Shown: positions 9,159 to 19,478 of the stretch, one piece after another
How positions within the stretch are numbered: the stretch's first letter is position 1
Layout: the number at the start of each line of letters is the position of its first letter
Source: Afipia sp.
GTDB taxonomy: Bacteria; Pseudomonadota; Alphaproteobacteria; Rhizobiales; Xanthobacteraceae
Assembly (NCBI GenBank): GCA_016201045.1
Contig: JACQDM010000001.1
Location: forward strand, 124,001-188,000
Length of the DNA: 64,000 nt
Direction: 5' to 3'
The notes under the pieces: model-generated
The model's input: only the letters and a program-made list of their open reading frames with translations
What the model was told of the DNA's origin: nothing
The model's database searches: none
Translations under genes and position numbers: made by a program

Positions 9159-9773
9159 ATGCGAAATATAGCGGTTTGTGGGATGATTTTTCTCGGCGCA
9201 ACAGGTGTTGCTCATGCGGGCGACGCGACCGGAGAATGGCGCGACGAGGACGGCAAGGCGACGATTCGGATCGTCGATTGCGGCTCGGCGCTGTGGGGCG
9301 TGATCGCTTCGGAAAAGCAACCCGGCCATCTGGATACAAACAACCCTGATGCCGCCAAGCGCAGCCGGACGACACTCGGCATGCCGATCCTCATCAATAT
9401 GAAGAAGTCGAAGGACGAGGAGGATACGTGGGAGGGCAAGATCTACGACCCGATCCGCGGCAAGCTGTTCGACTCCTCCATCGTTGCGAAGAGCCCGACC
9501 GAACTGCGCGTCGAAGGCTGCGTTGCTATGGTTTTGTGCGGCGGTCAGACATGGTCGCGCGTTGAGCCGGGCACGTCGGGATTCACATACGGCCCGTCGG
9601 GCGGCTGGAAGGCCGGTGCCACGGGTACGCCGAAGGCTGCCACGACTGCGCCTTTCCCGATGCCAGTCGGCGCGTCCAAGGGTCCTAAAGGCGCAAAAGG
9701 TCCGGCCAGCAACGACCCCGCAGCCGCCGAGATTTGCGCGCTGCCCGAGATCGCCGCTACCCAAACGCGATAG
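9159..9773 (+). CDS. DUF2147-type secreted protein
   Basis: 204 residues from the ATG at 9159, which begins a signal peptide (cleavage near AHA-GD). The upstream in-frame ATG at 9069 gives a non-signal extension. The core GEWRDEDGKATIRI...CGSALWG...P...G...ML matches the lipocalin-like DUF2147 family, periplasmic or outer-membrane-associated proteins of unknown function. The last 50 residues form a Pro/Gly/Lys/Ala-rich tail (GASKGPKGAKGPA). The gene lies between hpnO and hpnN and is convergent with hpnN, 12 bases apart. Any hopanoid role is inference from position. Confidence 0.75.
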   Translation: MRNIAVCGMIFLGATGVAHAGDATGEWRDEDGKATIRIVDCGSALWGVIASEKQPGHLDTNNPDAAKRSRTTLGMPILINMKKSKDEEDTWEGKIYDPIRGKLFDSSIVAKSPTELRVEGCVAMVLCGGQTWSRVEPGTSGFTYGPSGGWKAGATGTPKAATTAPFPMPVGASKGPKGAKGPASNDPAAAEICALPEIAATQTR

Positions 9774-9785
9774 CCGCTCGCGCGG

Positions 9786-12398
9786 TTATTGCTTCACGAT
9801 CTTGCGCGGCGCGCCCATCAGCGCCGGCTGGAACAGCACCGCCGCCGCCATCGTCGTCACCAGCGACAGTGCCAGCAGTTTGCCCATGCTCGACGTGCCG
9901 GGATGACTCGACAGCCAGAGGCTGCCGAACGCCGTCGCCGTCGTCATGGCGCTGAAGAAGATTGCGCGCGTCAGGCTGGATTGCAGCAGCTTCGTCTGCC
10001 CTCCCCGCCACGCCGTGACGTAATAGATTTTGAACGCCACGCCGATGCCGAGAAGAACCGGCAAAGCGATGATGTTGGCGAAGTTCATCGGCAGATGAAT
10101 CAGCACGCAGATTTCCAGCGTGACAACACCTGCCAGGATCAGCGGCACCAGCGTCAGCAATACGTCGCCGATTCGCTTCAGAACGATCCAGAGCAGGATC
10201 GAAATCGACAGCAGCGCCCAGCCGCCGGCCTGAATGAAGGCCGACACGATCGTGTCGCCGGATTTCAGAATCGAGATCGGCCCGCCGATCGCATCGGGCT
10301 GGACCTTCAACACGGCTGCTGCGAATTTTCTCAGCGTCTCGTTGTCGTTCGGATCGCCCTTGGGCTGCGCTTCGACGCGGGTGCGGCCGTCGGCGGAAAT
10401 CCAGTCGCTGAGAATGTCCTGCGGCAATGTCTTGACCGCGATAGGCTGCGCCTTGAACAGGCTGCGGATCTGATTCAACGCAAGATCGAGCGGCTTGAGG
10501 AATGTTGCCTCCGCCTTGTCGCGCACGGACTTGTCGGCCTGCGACAATTTTTCGAGTGCGTTGGCAAGACGGCGCTCGGCGACCGCGCCCGGCCCCTTGT
10601 CGTCGCCGGCGGCCTTCCGAAGACTGGTCACCGTCCCCTTCAATGCCGCGATGTTTTCATCGTCGGTCGGAGGTGTGCCGGGCTTGGCGGGCTTGAGCAC
10701 AGAGTCCAGCCCCGGAGCGGCTCTCCGGATGATCGCGAGCTTCGCTTGCTGATCCTCGGGAATGAACGTGTCGAGCGATATGACGCGCGCCACTTCCGGC
10801 AGCTTCGCGAGCTTGGTCTGAATCTCGCGCGCCTCGGCTGCGTTCTTCGCCATCACTTCGACCGCATTAGTCCCCGTGTTCGGATCGCGCCGCAAATCGA
10901 GGTAGGCAGCGATCGATTCCACCTTCGGGCTGCGCAGGTTCATCGGATTGAAATCGAAGTGCAGGAAATACAGCAGCGGCAGACCGAGAATGGCAACGCC
11001 GAGCGTACCGACAACGACACCGATGCGATGGCGTTCGAGGAAATCGTCAACGGGAGCGAGAAACTTATAGCCCAGCGGCTCGGCTTCGCCGGGCGGGTTG
11101 AGTAATTCCAGCAGTGCCGGCAGCACCGTGATCGCCGCAATGAATGCGATGATCATGCCTGCACCCGCGATCTTGCCGAGTTCGGAAACACCCTTGTAGT
11201 CGGTTGGCAGGAACGAGAGGAAACCGCAGGCGGTAGCGACGGCGGCAAGCGTCAGCGGCACGGCAGAATATTCACCGGCCTTCACAAGCGCCGTGCGGAG
11301 TCCATCCAGCGTGCGCTTTTGATCTGCCGCGTGCCGCTCGGCACGATAGCGCACACTGTATTGGATCCCGAAATCGACACCGAGGCCGACGAACAGCACG
11401 AAGAACGCAATCGAGATCAGGTTGAACGCACCGACCAGCATCAGCGCCACCGCTGTCGTGATCGACAGTCCGATGATGAGCGTGACGAAAACGGCCGCGA
11501 TGATCTTCGGCGATTTCAGCGCGCACCACAGGATGAACAGCACGACCAGCACGGTGCCGATGCCGTTCTCCCACGCGCCGTCTTGAACGGTCGCAAATTC
11601 TTCGTTGGCGATCGGAACGGGGCCGGTCAGCCGCACGCGCGCGCCGTAAAGACCCGAGAGGTTTGCGTCATCGACGGACTTGCGGATCGCTGCGGTCGCG
11701 GCTCCACCGGGCTCAAGCGACTTGAAGTCGAGCACGGGACGGATCGCGATCAGGCTGCGTTTGTCGGAGTCCGTCAGCGGTTCGTTCTTCGCCAGTTCCT
11801 GCCACGAGAACCATGCGGGTTTTCCCGCAAGGACCTGCTCGACGGCATCGGACACAACGTTCAGCGGGCGCGCCATCGAATCGCGGGTGTAGCGGCCCCG
11901 CGCAGCACCGCCCAGTCCGAACTCAAGGACGCCCGTCAGGCCGCGGATGCTCGGATCGTCAGCGAGGATGCTGAAGATCGGCGCGCCCTGGACGAGTTGT
12001 GCAGTCTGCTTGGCAACGTCCTGAGTCGGCAGGAACAGAAGCCCGTTGGTTTCAAAGAAAGGACCACCACCGGGGCGAGAGATTTCGATGAATTTGTCCT
12101 TCTGGGGGATCAATTTCTGTTCAAGGACGGCAGCAGCCTGCTTGGCCATTTCAGGGGTCGGTGCCTCGACCACAGCCAGAATCAGGTCATGTTTGCCCGG
12201 AAACGCCTTGTCATAGGCGATTTCGCGCTGCCGCCAGTCGATATCGGGCGAAATCAGCTTGGCAACGTCGGTATTGATGGCGAAATGGCGAACCGAGTAA
12301 ACAACCGCCGCCGCTGCCACAATTAGCCCAATTGTCAGGACTAGCCATGCGAAGCGCGTGCAGAATCGCACAAGTGAAACAATGATCCTTGTCAGCAC
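9786..12398 (-). CDS. hpnN: Hopanoid RND-type transporter HpnN
   Basis: 870 residues, an RND/MMPL-superfamily membrane protein. It has a first membrane span at 15-35, a long periplasmic loop, and two membrane blocks (about 270-450 and 720-870), the usual two-fold RND layout. HpnN moves hopanoids from the inner to the outer membrane in R. palustris and Burkholderia. The start is a GTG at 12398. The neighbours hpnO, dxs, ispH and hpnH support the HpnN call over a generic MMPL exporter. It is divergent from dxs across a 212-base gap. Confidence 0.88.
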   Translation of the reverse strand: MLTRIIVSLVRFCTRFAWLVLTIGLIVAAAAVVYSVRHFAINTDVAKLISPDIDWRQREIAYDKAFPGKHDLILAVVEAPTPEMAKQAAAVLEQKLIPQKDKFIEISRPGGGPFFETNGLLFLPTQDVAKQTAQLVQGAPIFSILADDPSIRGLTGVLEFGLGGAARGRYTRDSMARPLNVVSDAVEQVLAGKPAWFSWQELAKNEPLTDSDKRSLIAIRPVLDFKSLEPGGAATAAIRKSVDDANLSGLYGARVRLTGPVPIANEEFATVQDGAWENGIGTVLVVLFILWCALKSPKIIAAVFVTLIIGLSITTAVALMLVGAFNLISIAFFVLFVGLGVDFGIQYSVRYRAERHAADQKRTLDGLRTALVKAGEYSAVPLTLAAVATACGFLSFLPTDYKGVSELGKIAGAGMIIAFIAAITVLPALLELLNPPGEAEPLGYKFLAPVDDFLERHRIGVVVGTLGVAILGLPLLYFLHFDFNPMNLRSPKVESIAAYLDLRRDPNTGTNAVEVMAKNAAEAREIQTKLAKLPEVARVISLDTFIPEDQQAKLAIIRRAAPGLDSVLKPAKPGTPPTDDENIAALKGTVTSLRKAAGDDKGPGAVAERRLANALEKLSQADKSVRDKAEATFLKPLDLALNQIRSLFKAQPIAVKTLPQDILSDWISADGRTRVEAQPKGDPNDNETLRKFAAAVLKVQPDAIGGPISILKSGDTIVSAFIQAGGWALLSISILLWIVLKRIGDVLLTLVPLILAGVVTLEICVLIHLPMNFANIIALPVLLGIGVAFKIYYVTAWRGGQTKLLQSSLTRAIFFSAMTTATAFGSLWLSSHPGTSSMGKLLALSLVTTMAAAVLFQPALMGAPRKIVKQ

Positions 12399-12610
12399 AG
12401 ATTTTCTTTCTATTTCAGGCGGCCGGGCTGGATTTGGCGGAACTGCCTAGCGGATGGGCGGGTTAAACGGTCGGGTTCAAACGATGCCCTTAAGTCACAC
12501 AATAACGGCATAACGACAGCAGTTCCTCAGAAAGACTGCTGAATAGCTGCCTTAATGCTACACTGCAATATGTTCCTGTCCTGTTCTCCTGTCGCACTGG
12601 AAGCCTTGGT

Positions 12611-14527
12611 ATGACCTCATCGACCCCATTGCTCGACACCATCAAGTCACCGGCCGATCTCCGCAATATGAAGGAGAGCGATCTGCCTCAGGTTGCAGCG
12701 GAACTGCGCGCCGAGACGATCAACGCCGTGGCCGTCACCGGCGGGCACCTCGGTTCCGGCCTTGGCGTTGTGGAACTGACCGTAGCGATCCATCATGTCT
12801 TCAATACGCCCAACGACCGCGTCATCTGGGACGTCGGTCATCAGGCTTATCCCCACAAAATTCTGACCGAGCGGCGCGACCGTATCCGCACCCTGCGTCA
12901 GGGCGGCGGACTTTCCGGTTTCACCAAGCGCGCCGAAAGCAAATACGACTGTTTCGGCGCTGCGCATTCCTCAACGTCGATCTCAGCCGGTCTCGGCATG
13001 GCTGTAGCACGCGACCTCGCGGGCGAGGATCGCAACATTGTCGCAGTGATCGGTGACGGCGCGATGTCAGCGGGCATGGCGTATGAAGCGATGAACAACG
13101 CCGGCGCGATGGATTCGCGCCTGATCGTGATCCTCAATGACAACGAGATGTCGATTGCGCCGCCGGTCGGCGCGATGTCGTCCTATCTGTCGCGTTTGAC
13201 GTCGAGCAATACCTATCGCCAGATCCGCGAACTCGGCAAACAGGTTGCCAAGCATCTTCCCAAGTTCATGGAAAAAGGCGCCCAGCGCGCCGAAGAATAT
13301 GCGCGCGGCATGTTGTCCGGCGGCACGCTGTTCGAGGAACTCGGCTTCTATTACGTCGGCCCAATCGACGGCCACAACATGGATCAGCTTCTTCCGATCC
13401 TGAAGAACGTGCGCGACGCGAAGGTGGGCCCGACGCTTGTTCACGTCGTGACCGAAAAGGGCAAAGGTTACGTCCACGCCGAAACCTCCGCAGACAAATA
13501 TCACGGCGTCGTCAAATTCGATGTGGCCACCGGCAAGCAGGCCAAAGCGCAAGCCAACGCGCCATCCTACACCAAAGTGTTCGGCGAAACGCTCGTCAAG
13601 GAAGCCGAGAAGGACGACAAGATCGTCGGCATCACCGCCGCCATGCCGTCCGGCACCGGCATCGACATTTTCGCCAAGGTTTTCCCCACGCGCACGTTCG
13701 ACGTCGGCATTGCCGAACAGCATGGCGTGACGTTCGCCGCCGGCCTTGCGTCCGAAGGCATGAAGCCGGTCGTCGCAATCTATTCGACTTTCCTTCAGCG
13801 CGCCTACGATCAGGTCGTGCATGACGTCGCGATCCAGAAGTTGCCCGTGCGCTTCGCAATCGACCGCGCCGGTCTGGTCGGTGCCGACGGTCCGACGCAT
13901 GCAGGTTCGTTCGACATCGCCTATCTCGGCTGCCTGCCGAATTTCGTCATCATGGCTGCCGCCGACGAAGCCGAACTTCGCCACATGGTCGCGACGTCCA
14001 TCGCCATCGACGACATGCCTTCAGCTTTCAGATTCCCGCGCGGCGACGGTGTCGGCGTCGAAATGCCGTCGATGGGCACGCCGCTCGAAATCGGCAAGGG
14101 CCGCATCGTTCGCGAAGGCGACAAGGTCGCACTCCTTTCGCTCGGCACCCGCCTGCAGGAATGTCTCAAGGCTGCAGACGTTCTAAAATCCCACGGATTG
14201 ACGACGACGGTGGCCGATGCTCGTTTTGCCAAGCCGGTCGATAGCGATCTGATTCTGCGTCTTGCCCGCGAGCACGAAGTCCTCATCGTCGTTGAGGAAG
14301 GCTCCATCGGCGGCTTCGGCGCCCAGGTCTTCCAGACGCTTGCCGACCACGGCGCGCTCGACAAGGGATTGAAGGTTCGCTCGATGGTCCTTCCCGACAG
14401 CTTCATCGATCAGGACACGCCGACCGCGATGTACGCGAAGGCCGGCCTCGACGCGAAGGGCATCGTCATCAAGGTGTTCGAGGCGCTCGGCCGCGAGAAA
14501 GAAATCGGAGCGGTGCAGCTTGCTTGA
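12611..14527 (+). CDS. dxs: 1-deoxy-D-xylulose-5-phosphate synthase
   Basis: 638 residues, full length. It condenses pyruvate and glyceraldehyde-3-phosphate with thiamine diphosphate, the first step of the MEP isoprenoid pathway. Visible motifs are the TPP-binding [16 protein letters not shown] near 147-162, the N-terminal [16 protein letters not shown] (about 44-59) and the transketolase central region [15 protein letters not shown] (about 418-432). An ATG with GGAAG upstream starts it. It opens a forward run dxs-ispH-hpnH, so precursor supply is coupled to hopanoid making. Alphaproteobacteria may hold another dxs elsewhere; that cannot be seen here. Confidence 0.95.
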   Translation: MTSSTPLLDTIKSPADLRNMKESDLPQVAAELRAETINAVAVTGGHLGSGLGVVELTVAIHHVFNTPNDRVIWDVGHQAYPHKILTERRDRIRTLRQGGGLSGFTKRAESKYDCFGAAHSSTSISAGLGMAVARDLAGEDRNIVAVIGDGAMSAGMAYEAMNNAGAMDSRLIVILNDNEMSIAPPVGAMSSYLSRLTSSNTYRQIRELGKQVAKHLPKFMEKGAQRAEEYARGMLSGGTLFEELGFYYVGPIDGHNMDQLLPILKNVRDAKVGPTLVHVVTEKGKGYVHAETSADKYHGVVKFDVATGKQAKAQANAPSYTKVFGETLVKEAEKDDKIVGITAAMPSGTGIDIFAKVFPTRTFDVGIAEQHGVTFAAGLASEGMKPVVAIYSTFLQRAYDQVVHDVAIQKLPVRFAIDRAGLVGADGPTHAGSFDIAYLGCLPNFVIMAAADEAELRHMVATSIAIDDMPSAFRFPRGDGVGVEMPSMGTPLEIGKGRIVREGDKVALLSLGTRLQECLKAADVLKSHGLTTTVADARFAKPVDSDLILRLAREHEVLIVVEEGSIGGFGAQVFQTLADHGALDKGLKVRSMVLPDSFIDQDTPTAMYAKAGLDAKGIVIKVFEALGREKEIGAVQLA

Positions 14528-14549
14528 TCGCACGCCACAACACGCAGAG

Positions 14550-15509
14550 ATGAAAATCCTGCTGGCGCAGCCGCGTGGCTTCTGCGCGGGCGTCGTCCGC
14601 GCGATCGAAATCGTCGAACGCGCGCTGGAGAAGTATGGGCCTCCGGTCTATGTGCGCCACGAGATCGTTCACAATAAATATGTCGTCGAAAGCCTGAAGG
14701 CGAAGGGCGCGGTGTTTGTCGAGGATCTCGATGAAGTGCCTGCGGGCGCGATCACAGTGTTCTCCGCGCATGGCGTCGCCAAGAGCGTCGAGGAAGAAGC
14801 CGCCTCGCGCAATCTTCCGGTGCTGAACGCGACCTGCCCGCTGGTCACGAAGGTTCACAATCAGGGCAAGCGTTACGTCTCCAAGGGCCGCCGTCTTGTG
14901 CTGATCGGCCATGAGAGCCATCCGGAAGTCGTCGGCACCATGGGCCAGGTTCCCGGTCCCGTGATCCTCGTGCAAGACGTCGAGGACGTTGCAGCGCTCG
15001 ATCTGCCGAGCGATGAGCCGATCGCCTACATCACGCAGACCACGCTGTCCGTCGACGATACGCGCGACATCATCGCAGCGCTCGAAGAGCGGTTCCCCGA
15101 TATCGAGGGGCCGGATACCCGCGACATCTGCTATGCGACACAAAATCGCCAGTCTTCGGTCAGAGACCTGTCGAAACACGTCGATCTGATCCTCGTGGTC
15201 GGCGCCACCAACAGTTCCAACTCCAATCGCCTGCGCGAAATCGGCACCGAAGAAGGCGTGCCGAGTTATCTCATTGCCGACGGCAGCCAGCTCAACCCCG
15301 AATGGCTGAGAAACGTGAAAACCGTCGGCATCACAGCCGGCGCATCGGCTCCCGAAGTTCTGGTCGATGATGTGATCGACGCTCTGCGCCGCATCGGCCC
15401 CGTCACCGTCTCGGTTTTGCCGGGACGCGAAGAAAACATCGAATTCAGGCTGCCGGCCGAACTGGTTTCGCGCCAGCCGCAACTCTCACCCGCGATGCAA
15501 GAAAGATAA
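14550..15509 (+). CDS. ispH: 4-hydroxy-3-methylbut-2-enyl diphosphate reductase
   Basis: 319 residues from the ATG at 14550 ([14 protein letters not shown]), the usual family start. A TTG at 14520 would add 10 residues and overlap dxs by 8 bases. It is the last MEP-pathway enzyme, reducing HMBPP to IPP and DMAPP with a 4Fe-4S cluster. The three cluster cysteines are visible in GFCAG, NATCPLV and [11 protein letters not shown] (Cys12, 96 and 194 from this start). Its place between dxs and hpnH suggests a copy co-expressed with hopanoid synthesis. Confidence 0.95.
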   Translation: MKILLAQPRGFCAGVVRAIEIVERALEKYGPPVYVRHEIVHNKYVVESLKAKGAVFVEDLDEVPAGAITVFSAHGVAKSVEEEAASRNLPVLNATCPLVTKVHNQGKRYVSKGRRLVLIGHESHPEVVGTMGQVPGPVILVQDVEDVAALDLPSDEPIAYITQTTLSVDDTRDIIAALEERFPDIEGPDTRDICYATQNRQSSVRDLSKHVDLILVVGATNSSNSNRLREIGTEEGVPSYLIADGSQLNPEWLRNVKTVGITAGASAPEVLVDDVIDALRRIGPVTVSVLPGREENIEFRLPAELVSRQPQLSPAMQER

Positions 15510-15512
15510 ATT

Positions 15513-16709
15513 ATGGCGATCCCATTTTTCAAAGAGATCAAGATCGGCTCGTATCTCGTCACGCAGAAGCTGAAGGGCAACAAGCGCTATCCGCTGGTGC
15601 TGATGCTTGAGCCTCTGTTCCGCTGCAACCTTGCCTGCGTCGGCTGCGGCAAGATCGATTATCCGGATGCGATCCTCAATCGCCGCATGTCGGCGCAGGA
15701 ATGCTGGGAAGCCGCCGAGGAATGCGGCGCGCCGATGGTTGCGATTCCGGGCGGCGAACCGCTGATCCACAAAGAGATCGGCGAAATCGTGCGCGGCCTC
15801 GTCGAGCGCAAGAAGTTCGTCTCGCTCTGCACCAACGCATTGCTGCTCGAGAAAAAGCTCGATCTGTTCGAGCCGTCGCCCTACCTGTTCTTCTCTGTGC
15901 ATCTCGACGGCTTGCGCGACCATCACGACAAGGCTGTTTCTCAGCCCGGCACGTTCGATCGCGCCATTTCCGCGATCAAGGCTGCCAAGGCGCGCGGATT
16001 CACCGTCAACGTCAACGCAACGATCTTCGACGGCCACCCGGCGGAAGAGATCGCGAAGTTCCTGGATCTGACGACCGAACTCGGCGTCGGCGTCTCGATG
16101 TCGCCGGGCTATGCCTATGAGCGCGCGCCGGATCAGGAGCACTTCCTCAATCGTACCAAGACGAAGAAATTGTTCCGCGACGTGTTCGCGCTCGGCAAGG
16201 GCAAGAAGTGGAATTTCATGCACTCCGGCCTGTTCCTCGACTTCCTCGCAGGCAACCAGAATTTCGAATGCGAGCCGTGGGGCATGCCCGCGCGCAACAT
16301 CTTCGGTTGGCAGAAGCCGTGCTACCTGCTCGGCGAAGGCTACACCAAGACCTTCAAGGAATTGATGGACACGACCGACTGGGACACTTACGGCACCGGC
16401 AAGTACGAGAAGTGCGCCGACTGTATGGCCCATTGCGGCTACGAGCCGACCGCCGCCAACGCGGCCGTCAGCAATCCGTGGAAGGCTTTGAAGGTGTCGC
16501 TGTTCGGCATCAAGACCTCCGGGCCGATGGCACCGGAAATCGATCTCACCAAGCAGCGCCCGGCGCAGTACGTGTTCTCTTCGGAAGTGCAGAAGCGCCT
16601 GTCCGAAATCCGTGCTGACGAGGCAAAGGCTGCCGAAGCCAAGGCTGCGAAGCTCGCAGCGGCGACCGCCGAGAAGGCAGCGGCGCAAAGCGCATCGACC
16701 GCAGCCTAA
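15513..16709 (+). CDS. hpnH: Adenosylhopane synthase HpnH (radical SAM)
   Basis: 398 residues. HpnH uses S-adenosylmethionine as the source of a 5'-deoxyadenosyl radical that adds to diploptene, giving adenosylhopane, the first C35 hopanoid. The radical-SAM cluster motif is FRCNLACVGC (Cys38, Cys42, Cys45). The PGGEPL turn follows near 80. A further Cys set near the C-terminus (KCADCMAHCGYEP) is typical of SPASM-like extensions. The last 40 residues are an Ala/Lys/Glu-rich tail. The ATG lies 3 bases after ispH. It is convergent with hpnG, which acts next in the pathway. Confidence 0.93.
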   Translation: MAIPFFKEIKIGSYLVTQKLKGNKRYPLVLMLEPLFRCNLACVGCGKIDYPDAILNRRMSAQECWEAAEECGAPMVAIPGGEPLIHKEIGEIVRGLVERKKFVSLCTNALLLEKKLDLFEPSPYLFFSVHLDGLRDHHDKAVSQPGTFDRAISAIKAAKARGFTVNVNATIFDGHPAEEIAKFLDLTTELGVGVSMSPGYAYERAPDQEHFLNRTKTKKLFRDVFALGKGKKWNFMHSGLFLDFLAGNQNFECEPWGMPARNIFGWQKPCYLLGEGYTKTFKELMDTTDWDTYGTGKYEKCADCMAHCGYEPTAANAAVSNPWKALKVSLFGIKTSGPMAPEIDLTKQRPAQYVFSSEVQKRLSEIRADEAKAAEAKAAKLAAATAEKAAAQSASTAA

Positions 16710-16731
16710 TTTCAGGCCGCACGAATTGAAG

Positions 16732-16766
16732 AAGGCGCGAACGATGTTCGCGCCTTTTTTATTTTG
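16732..16766 (+). terminator. Rho-independent terminator after hpnH
   Basis: A perfect 11-base stem AAGGCGCGAAC / GTTCGCGCCTT with a 3-base loop, followed by TTTTTATTTT. This ends the dxs-ispH-hpnH transcript and may also act for hpnG on the other strand. Confidence 0.88.
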
Positions 16767-16788
16767 TCAGCGACAATGAAAGACCGGC

Positions 16789-17493
16789 TCAGCCGAGAGC
16801 GTGACGGCAGCCCTTGAGCGAGCGCAGCGCGCGATTGAAATCGCGTCCGGTCGAAATGAGATGCGGGATCGTGCGCGGATTGCGGGCGACGCCGCGCATC
16901 ACCTTCCACATATCGACCCTGCCGTTGGGCTTGATCGCGTTGGTCGTGATCTGCGGCAGCGAGCGGTGCGCCGGATCGCTGATAACGCGCACCGCCGCGA
17001 ACGGCAGTCCGTTGAACTCGGCGTAACGCGCGGCGATGTGACTTTCCATGTCGACGGCGTCGGCGCCGGTCGTGGCGCGCAGCGCTTCCTTGCCGACCTG
17101 CCCCGTCACCACCTGCTCGACGCCCGCGAGAACGCCAGCGACGATGCGGCCGCGCTTGCGCGGAACGGCGACGAGATTTTCGACGAGCGCGGGATCGGTG
17201 ATCCACTGACGCTTCGCCGTGACAATTCTGGATGCAATGACGATGTCGCCGGTCCGCAGATCGGGATCGAGACCGCCTGCAACGCCGAACGAAATGATCC
17301 CGCGAATGGTCTTGGGATCGAACGACGTCATCATTTCGCGAAGCTGGGTGGGACTGCTCGAACTGCAGATGACGGTCAGTCCGGGGCCGGCAGCGATGCG
17401 GGCCTCCTGCCTGAGCCCGGTGACGATCAGCACCGGCAGCTCATCCCCTTCAGCAGCGATATGTGCGGTGCGAGAAACCGCATCCATAGTCAC
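16789..17493 (-). CDS. hpnG: Hopanoid-associated phosphorylase/nucleosidase HpnG
   Basis: 234 residues of the nucleoside-phosphorylase fold. HpnG removes adenine from adenosylhopane to give ribosylhopane. Seen: an ISFGVAGGLDPDLRTGDIVIAS block near 66-87 and the ADAVDMESHIAARYA active-site block (about 140-155), which carries the conserved Met-Glu pair. The start is a GTG at 17493 that overlaps the shc stop (GTGA). It is the last gene of the reverse-strand hpnC-D-E-shc-G run. Confidence 0.9.
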   Translation of the reverse strand: MTMDAVSRTAHIAAEGDELPVLIVTGLRQEARIAAGPGLTVICSSSSPTQLREMMTSFDPKTIRGIISFGVAGGLDPDLRTGDIVIASRIVTAKRQWITDPALVENLVAVPRKRGRIVAGVLAGVEQVVTGQVGKEALRATTGADAVDMESHIAARYAEFNGLPFAAVRVISDPAHRSLPQITTNAIKPNGRVDMWKVMRGVARNPRTIPHLISTGRDFNRALRSLKGCRHALG

Positions 17494-19469
17494 ATTCCGA
17501 CCCCCACGAAGCGACTGTTAGTATTGCGCAAATTCCGGTACCGCGCCAGCGCCCAGAGGGGGAAGAACTTAGAATATCCGTGGTATCGCAAATAGAACAC
17601 ACGCGGGAACCCGCCGCCGGTGTAGTTCGGTTCGACCCAGAGTCCATCTTTCGCCTGTGTCGCAATGAGATTCTGGATTCCGCGCCGTGTCGAGGGGTGA
17701 TCGACCTTCCCGGCGGCCATCAGGGCCAGCGTCGCCCAGGCCGTCTGCGAGGCCACCGTCTCGTAGGGTTCATGACCCTTATAGTCGAGCCGATAGCTGG
17801 TTCCGTCCTCGCCCCAGCCGCCGTCTTCGTTCTGAATTCGAATCAGCCAGTCGGCGGCCTTGGCAATAGCGGGGTCGTCGTGCGGCACGCCGGCAGCGTT
17901 CAGCGCGCACAGCACCGACCATGTCCCGTAGACGTAGTTGATGCCCCAGCGGCCAAACCATGAGCCGTCCGGCAGCTGCGATTTCTTCAGATATTCGACA
18001 CCACGGCGCAGCGGCTCGCTTGTCTCGATCTTGTGGCCGAGCTGCGCGAGCATCGATACGCAACGCGCAGTGACGTCGTCGGTCGGCGGATCGAGCAGCG
18101 CGCCGTGATCGGCGAAGGGAATGCTGTTGAGATAATACTCAAGATTGTCCGCATCGAACGCAGCCCAGCCGCCGTCGATGCTTTGCAGGCCGTTGACCCA
18201 TTCGGTGCCGCGCGCAATCGCCTCGTCATAAGCCGTGCCGCTGCCGAGCGTACCGCGTGCGCGATCCATCGCCATGACTACGACGGCGGTGTCGTCGAGA
18301 TCGGGGTAGTAGGCATTGTTGTATTGGAACGCCCATCCACCGGGACGCACATCCGGCCGCTTCGCAGCCCAGTCGCCGGCAATATCGAGAACCTGCTTCG
18401 GCTTGAGCCAGTCGAGCGACTTCTTTGCGGCTTCGACCTCTTTCTCGCCGCCGACTTCGATCATCGCATGCGCGGTGAGCGCGGTATCCCAGATTGGCGA
18501 CACGCAGGGCTGGCAATAGGCTTCGTCGTCCTTGATGACGAGCAAATCCTCGACGGACTTGCGCGCCTGCACATAGTTCGGATGGTCCTTCGGATAACCC
18601 AGCACCTCGTACATCATCACGCTGTTGACCATCGCCGGGAAAATCGCGCCAAGCCCGTCGATGCCGTTCAGGCGCTGGTTCACGAAATCTTCCGCCGCCT
18701 TGATGGCGCGCTGGCGCATCGCTTTCGGAAAATAAGGATCGGTCGCGCGCAGGATCGCGTCGAGAATAGCAAAGCCGGTGAACCAGATCTGGCTTTGATG
18801 CCCGGCCTTCTTGGGCGGGCCGACGGTCTTGGGATCTTCGACGAACAATTCGTCGATGGTGACACGAAGCGGATTTTTCGCGAGCGGCCGCAAATTCATC
18901 AGTACCAGAAGCGGCACGATCACGGTGCGCGCCCAGTACGAAATCTTCGTCAGGTGAAACGGAAACCAGCGCGGCAAGAGCATGATCTCGATCGGCATCA
19001 TCGGCGCCGCACGCCATGTCGTGACGCCGAACAGCGACAGCATGATGCGCGTGAACACGTTGGAGTTGACCGCCCCGCCCCGGCGCAGCATTTCTTCGCG
19101 CGCCTTTTTCATGTGAGGCGCATCGGGACTGTCGCCGATCGTCTTCAGCGCGAAATAAGCCTTCACGCTGGCGCTCATGTCGAACTCGTGTCCGTAGAAC
19201 AGCGACCAGCCGCCATTATCGTTCTGAATGCGGCGCAGATAATTCCCGATCTTGCGTTCAAGCTCTTTGTTGATCGGCTCGGCAAGATAGTGCCGCATCA
19301 GCACGTATTCGGCGGGAATCGTGCAATCCGCCTCTAGCTCGAACACCCAGTGGCCATCCGGCTTGCGTGCCTTGAGAACGGCGTCGCTCGCAGCCGCGAT
19401 GCTGTTTTGAAGCGCATCCGCAGCAGGCGCGGCGGCGAGGTTTTTAGCCTGTGTCATGGTGCTTTGCAT
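17490..19469 (-). CDS. shc: Squalene-hopene cyclase (HpnF)
   Basis: 659 residues from the ATG at 19469; a TTG at 19478 (3 extra residues) or an ATG at 19457 are alternatives and no strong ribosome site decides. The enzyme cyclises squalene to hopene and diplopterol on the inner membrane. The catalytic DxDD acid motif is DLDDTAV, near residue 390. Repeated QW-type motifs are present, such as QNDNGGWSLFYG near 95, QSIDGGWAAFDADN and QNEDGGWGEDGTSY. It is directly downstream of hpnE and overlaps hpnG by 4 bases, showing translational coupling. Confidence 0.96.
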   Translation of the reverse strand: MQSTMTQAKNLAAAPAADALQNSIAAASDAVLKARKPDGHWVFELEADCTIPAEYVLMRHYLAEPINKELERKIGNYLRRIQNDNGGWSLFYGHEFDMSASVKAYFALKTIGDSPDAPHMKKAREEMLRRGGAVNSNVFTRIMLSLFGVTTWRAAPMMPIEIMLLPRWFPFHLTKISYWARTVIVPLLVLMNLRPLAKNPLRVTIDELFVEDPKTVGPPKKAGHQSQIWFTGFAILDAILRATDPYFPKAMRQRAIKAAEDFVNQRLNGIDGLGAIFPAMVNSVMMYEVLGYPKDHPNYVQARKSVEDLLVIKDDEAYCQPCVSPIWDTALTAHAMIEVGGEKEVEAAKKSLDWLKPKQVLDIAGDWAAKRPDVRPGGWAFQYNNAYYPDLDDTAVVVMAMDRARGTLGSGTAYDEAIARGTEWVNGLQSIDGGWAAFDADNLEYYLNSIPFADHGALLDPPTDDVTARCVSMLAQLGHKIETSEPLRRGVEYLKKSQLPDGSWFGRWGINYVYGTWSVLCALNAAGVPHDDPAIAKAADWLIRIQNEDGGWGEDGTSYRLDYKGHEPYETVASQTAWATLALMAAGKVDHPSTRRGIQNLIATQAKDGLWVEPNYTGGGFPRVFYLRYHGYSKFFPLWALARYRNLRNTNSRFVGVGM

Positions 19470-19478
19470 CGGTGACAA

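Noticed and set aside
12439-12464. GGAAC-N17-GGTT upstream of dxs, near-match to the EcfG consensus
   Set aside because: One mismatch in the -10 element. By rough counting one or two such near-matches are expected by chance in the intergenic sequence here.
13067-13984. Long reverse-strand open frame (about 305 codons) inside dxs, and similar ones inside livMG (46477-47862), TRAP permease (5799-7208) and hpnO (7802-9079)
   Set aside because: Lies wholly over a conserved gene on the other strand or in another frame. Composition is Arg/Ala/His-rich as expected for shadow frames of high-GC coding sequence.
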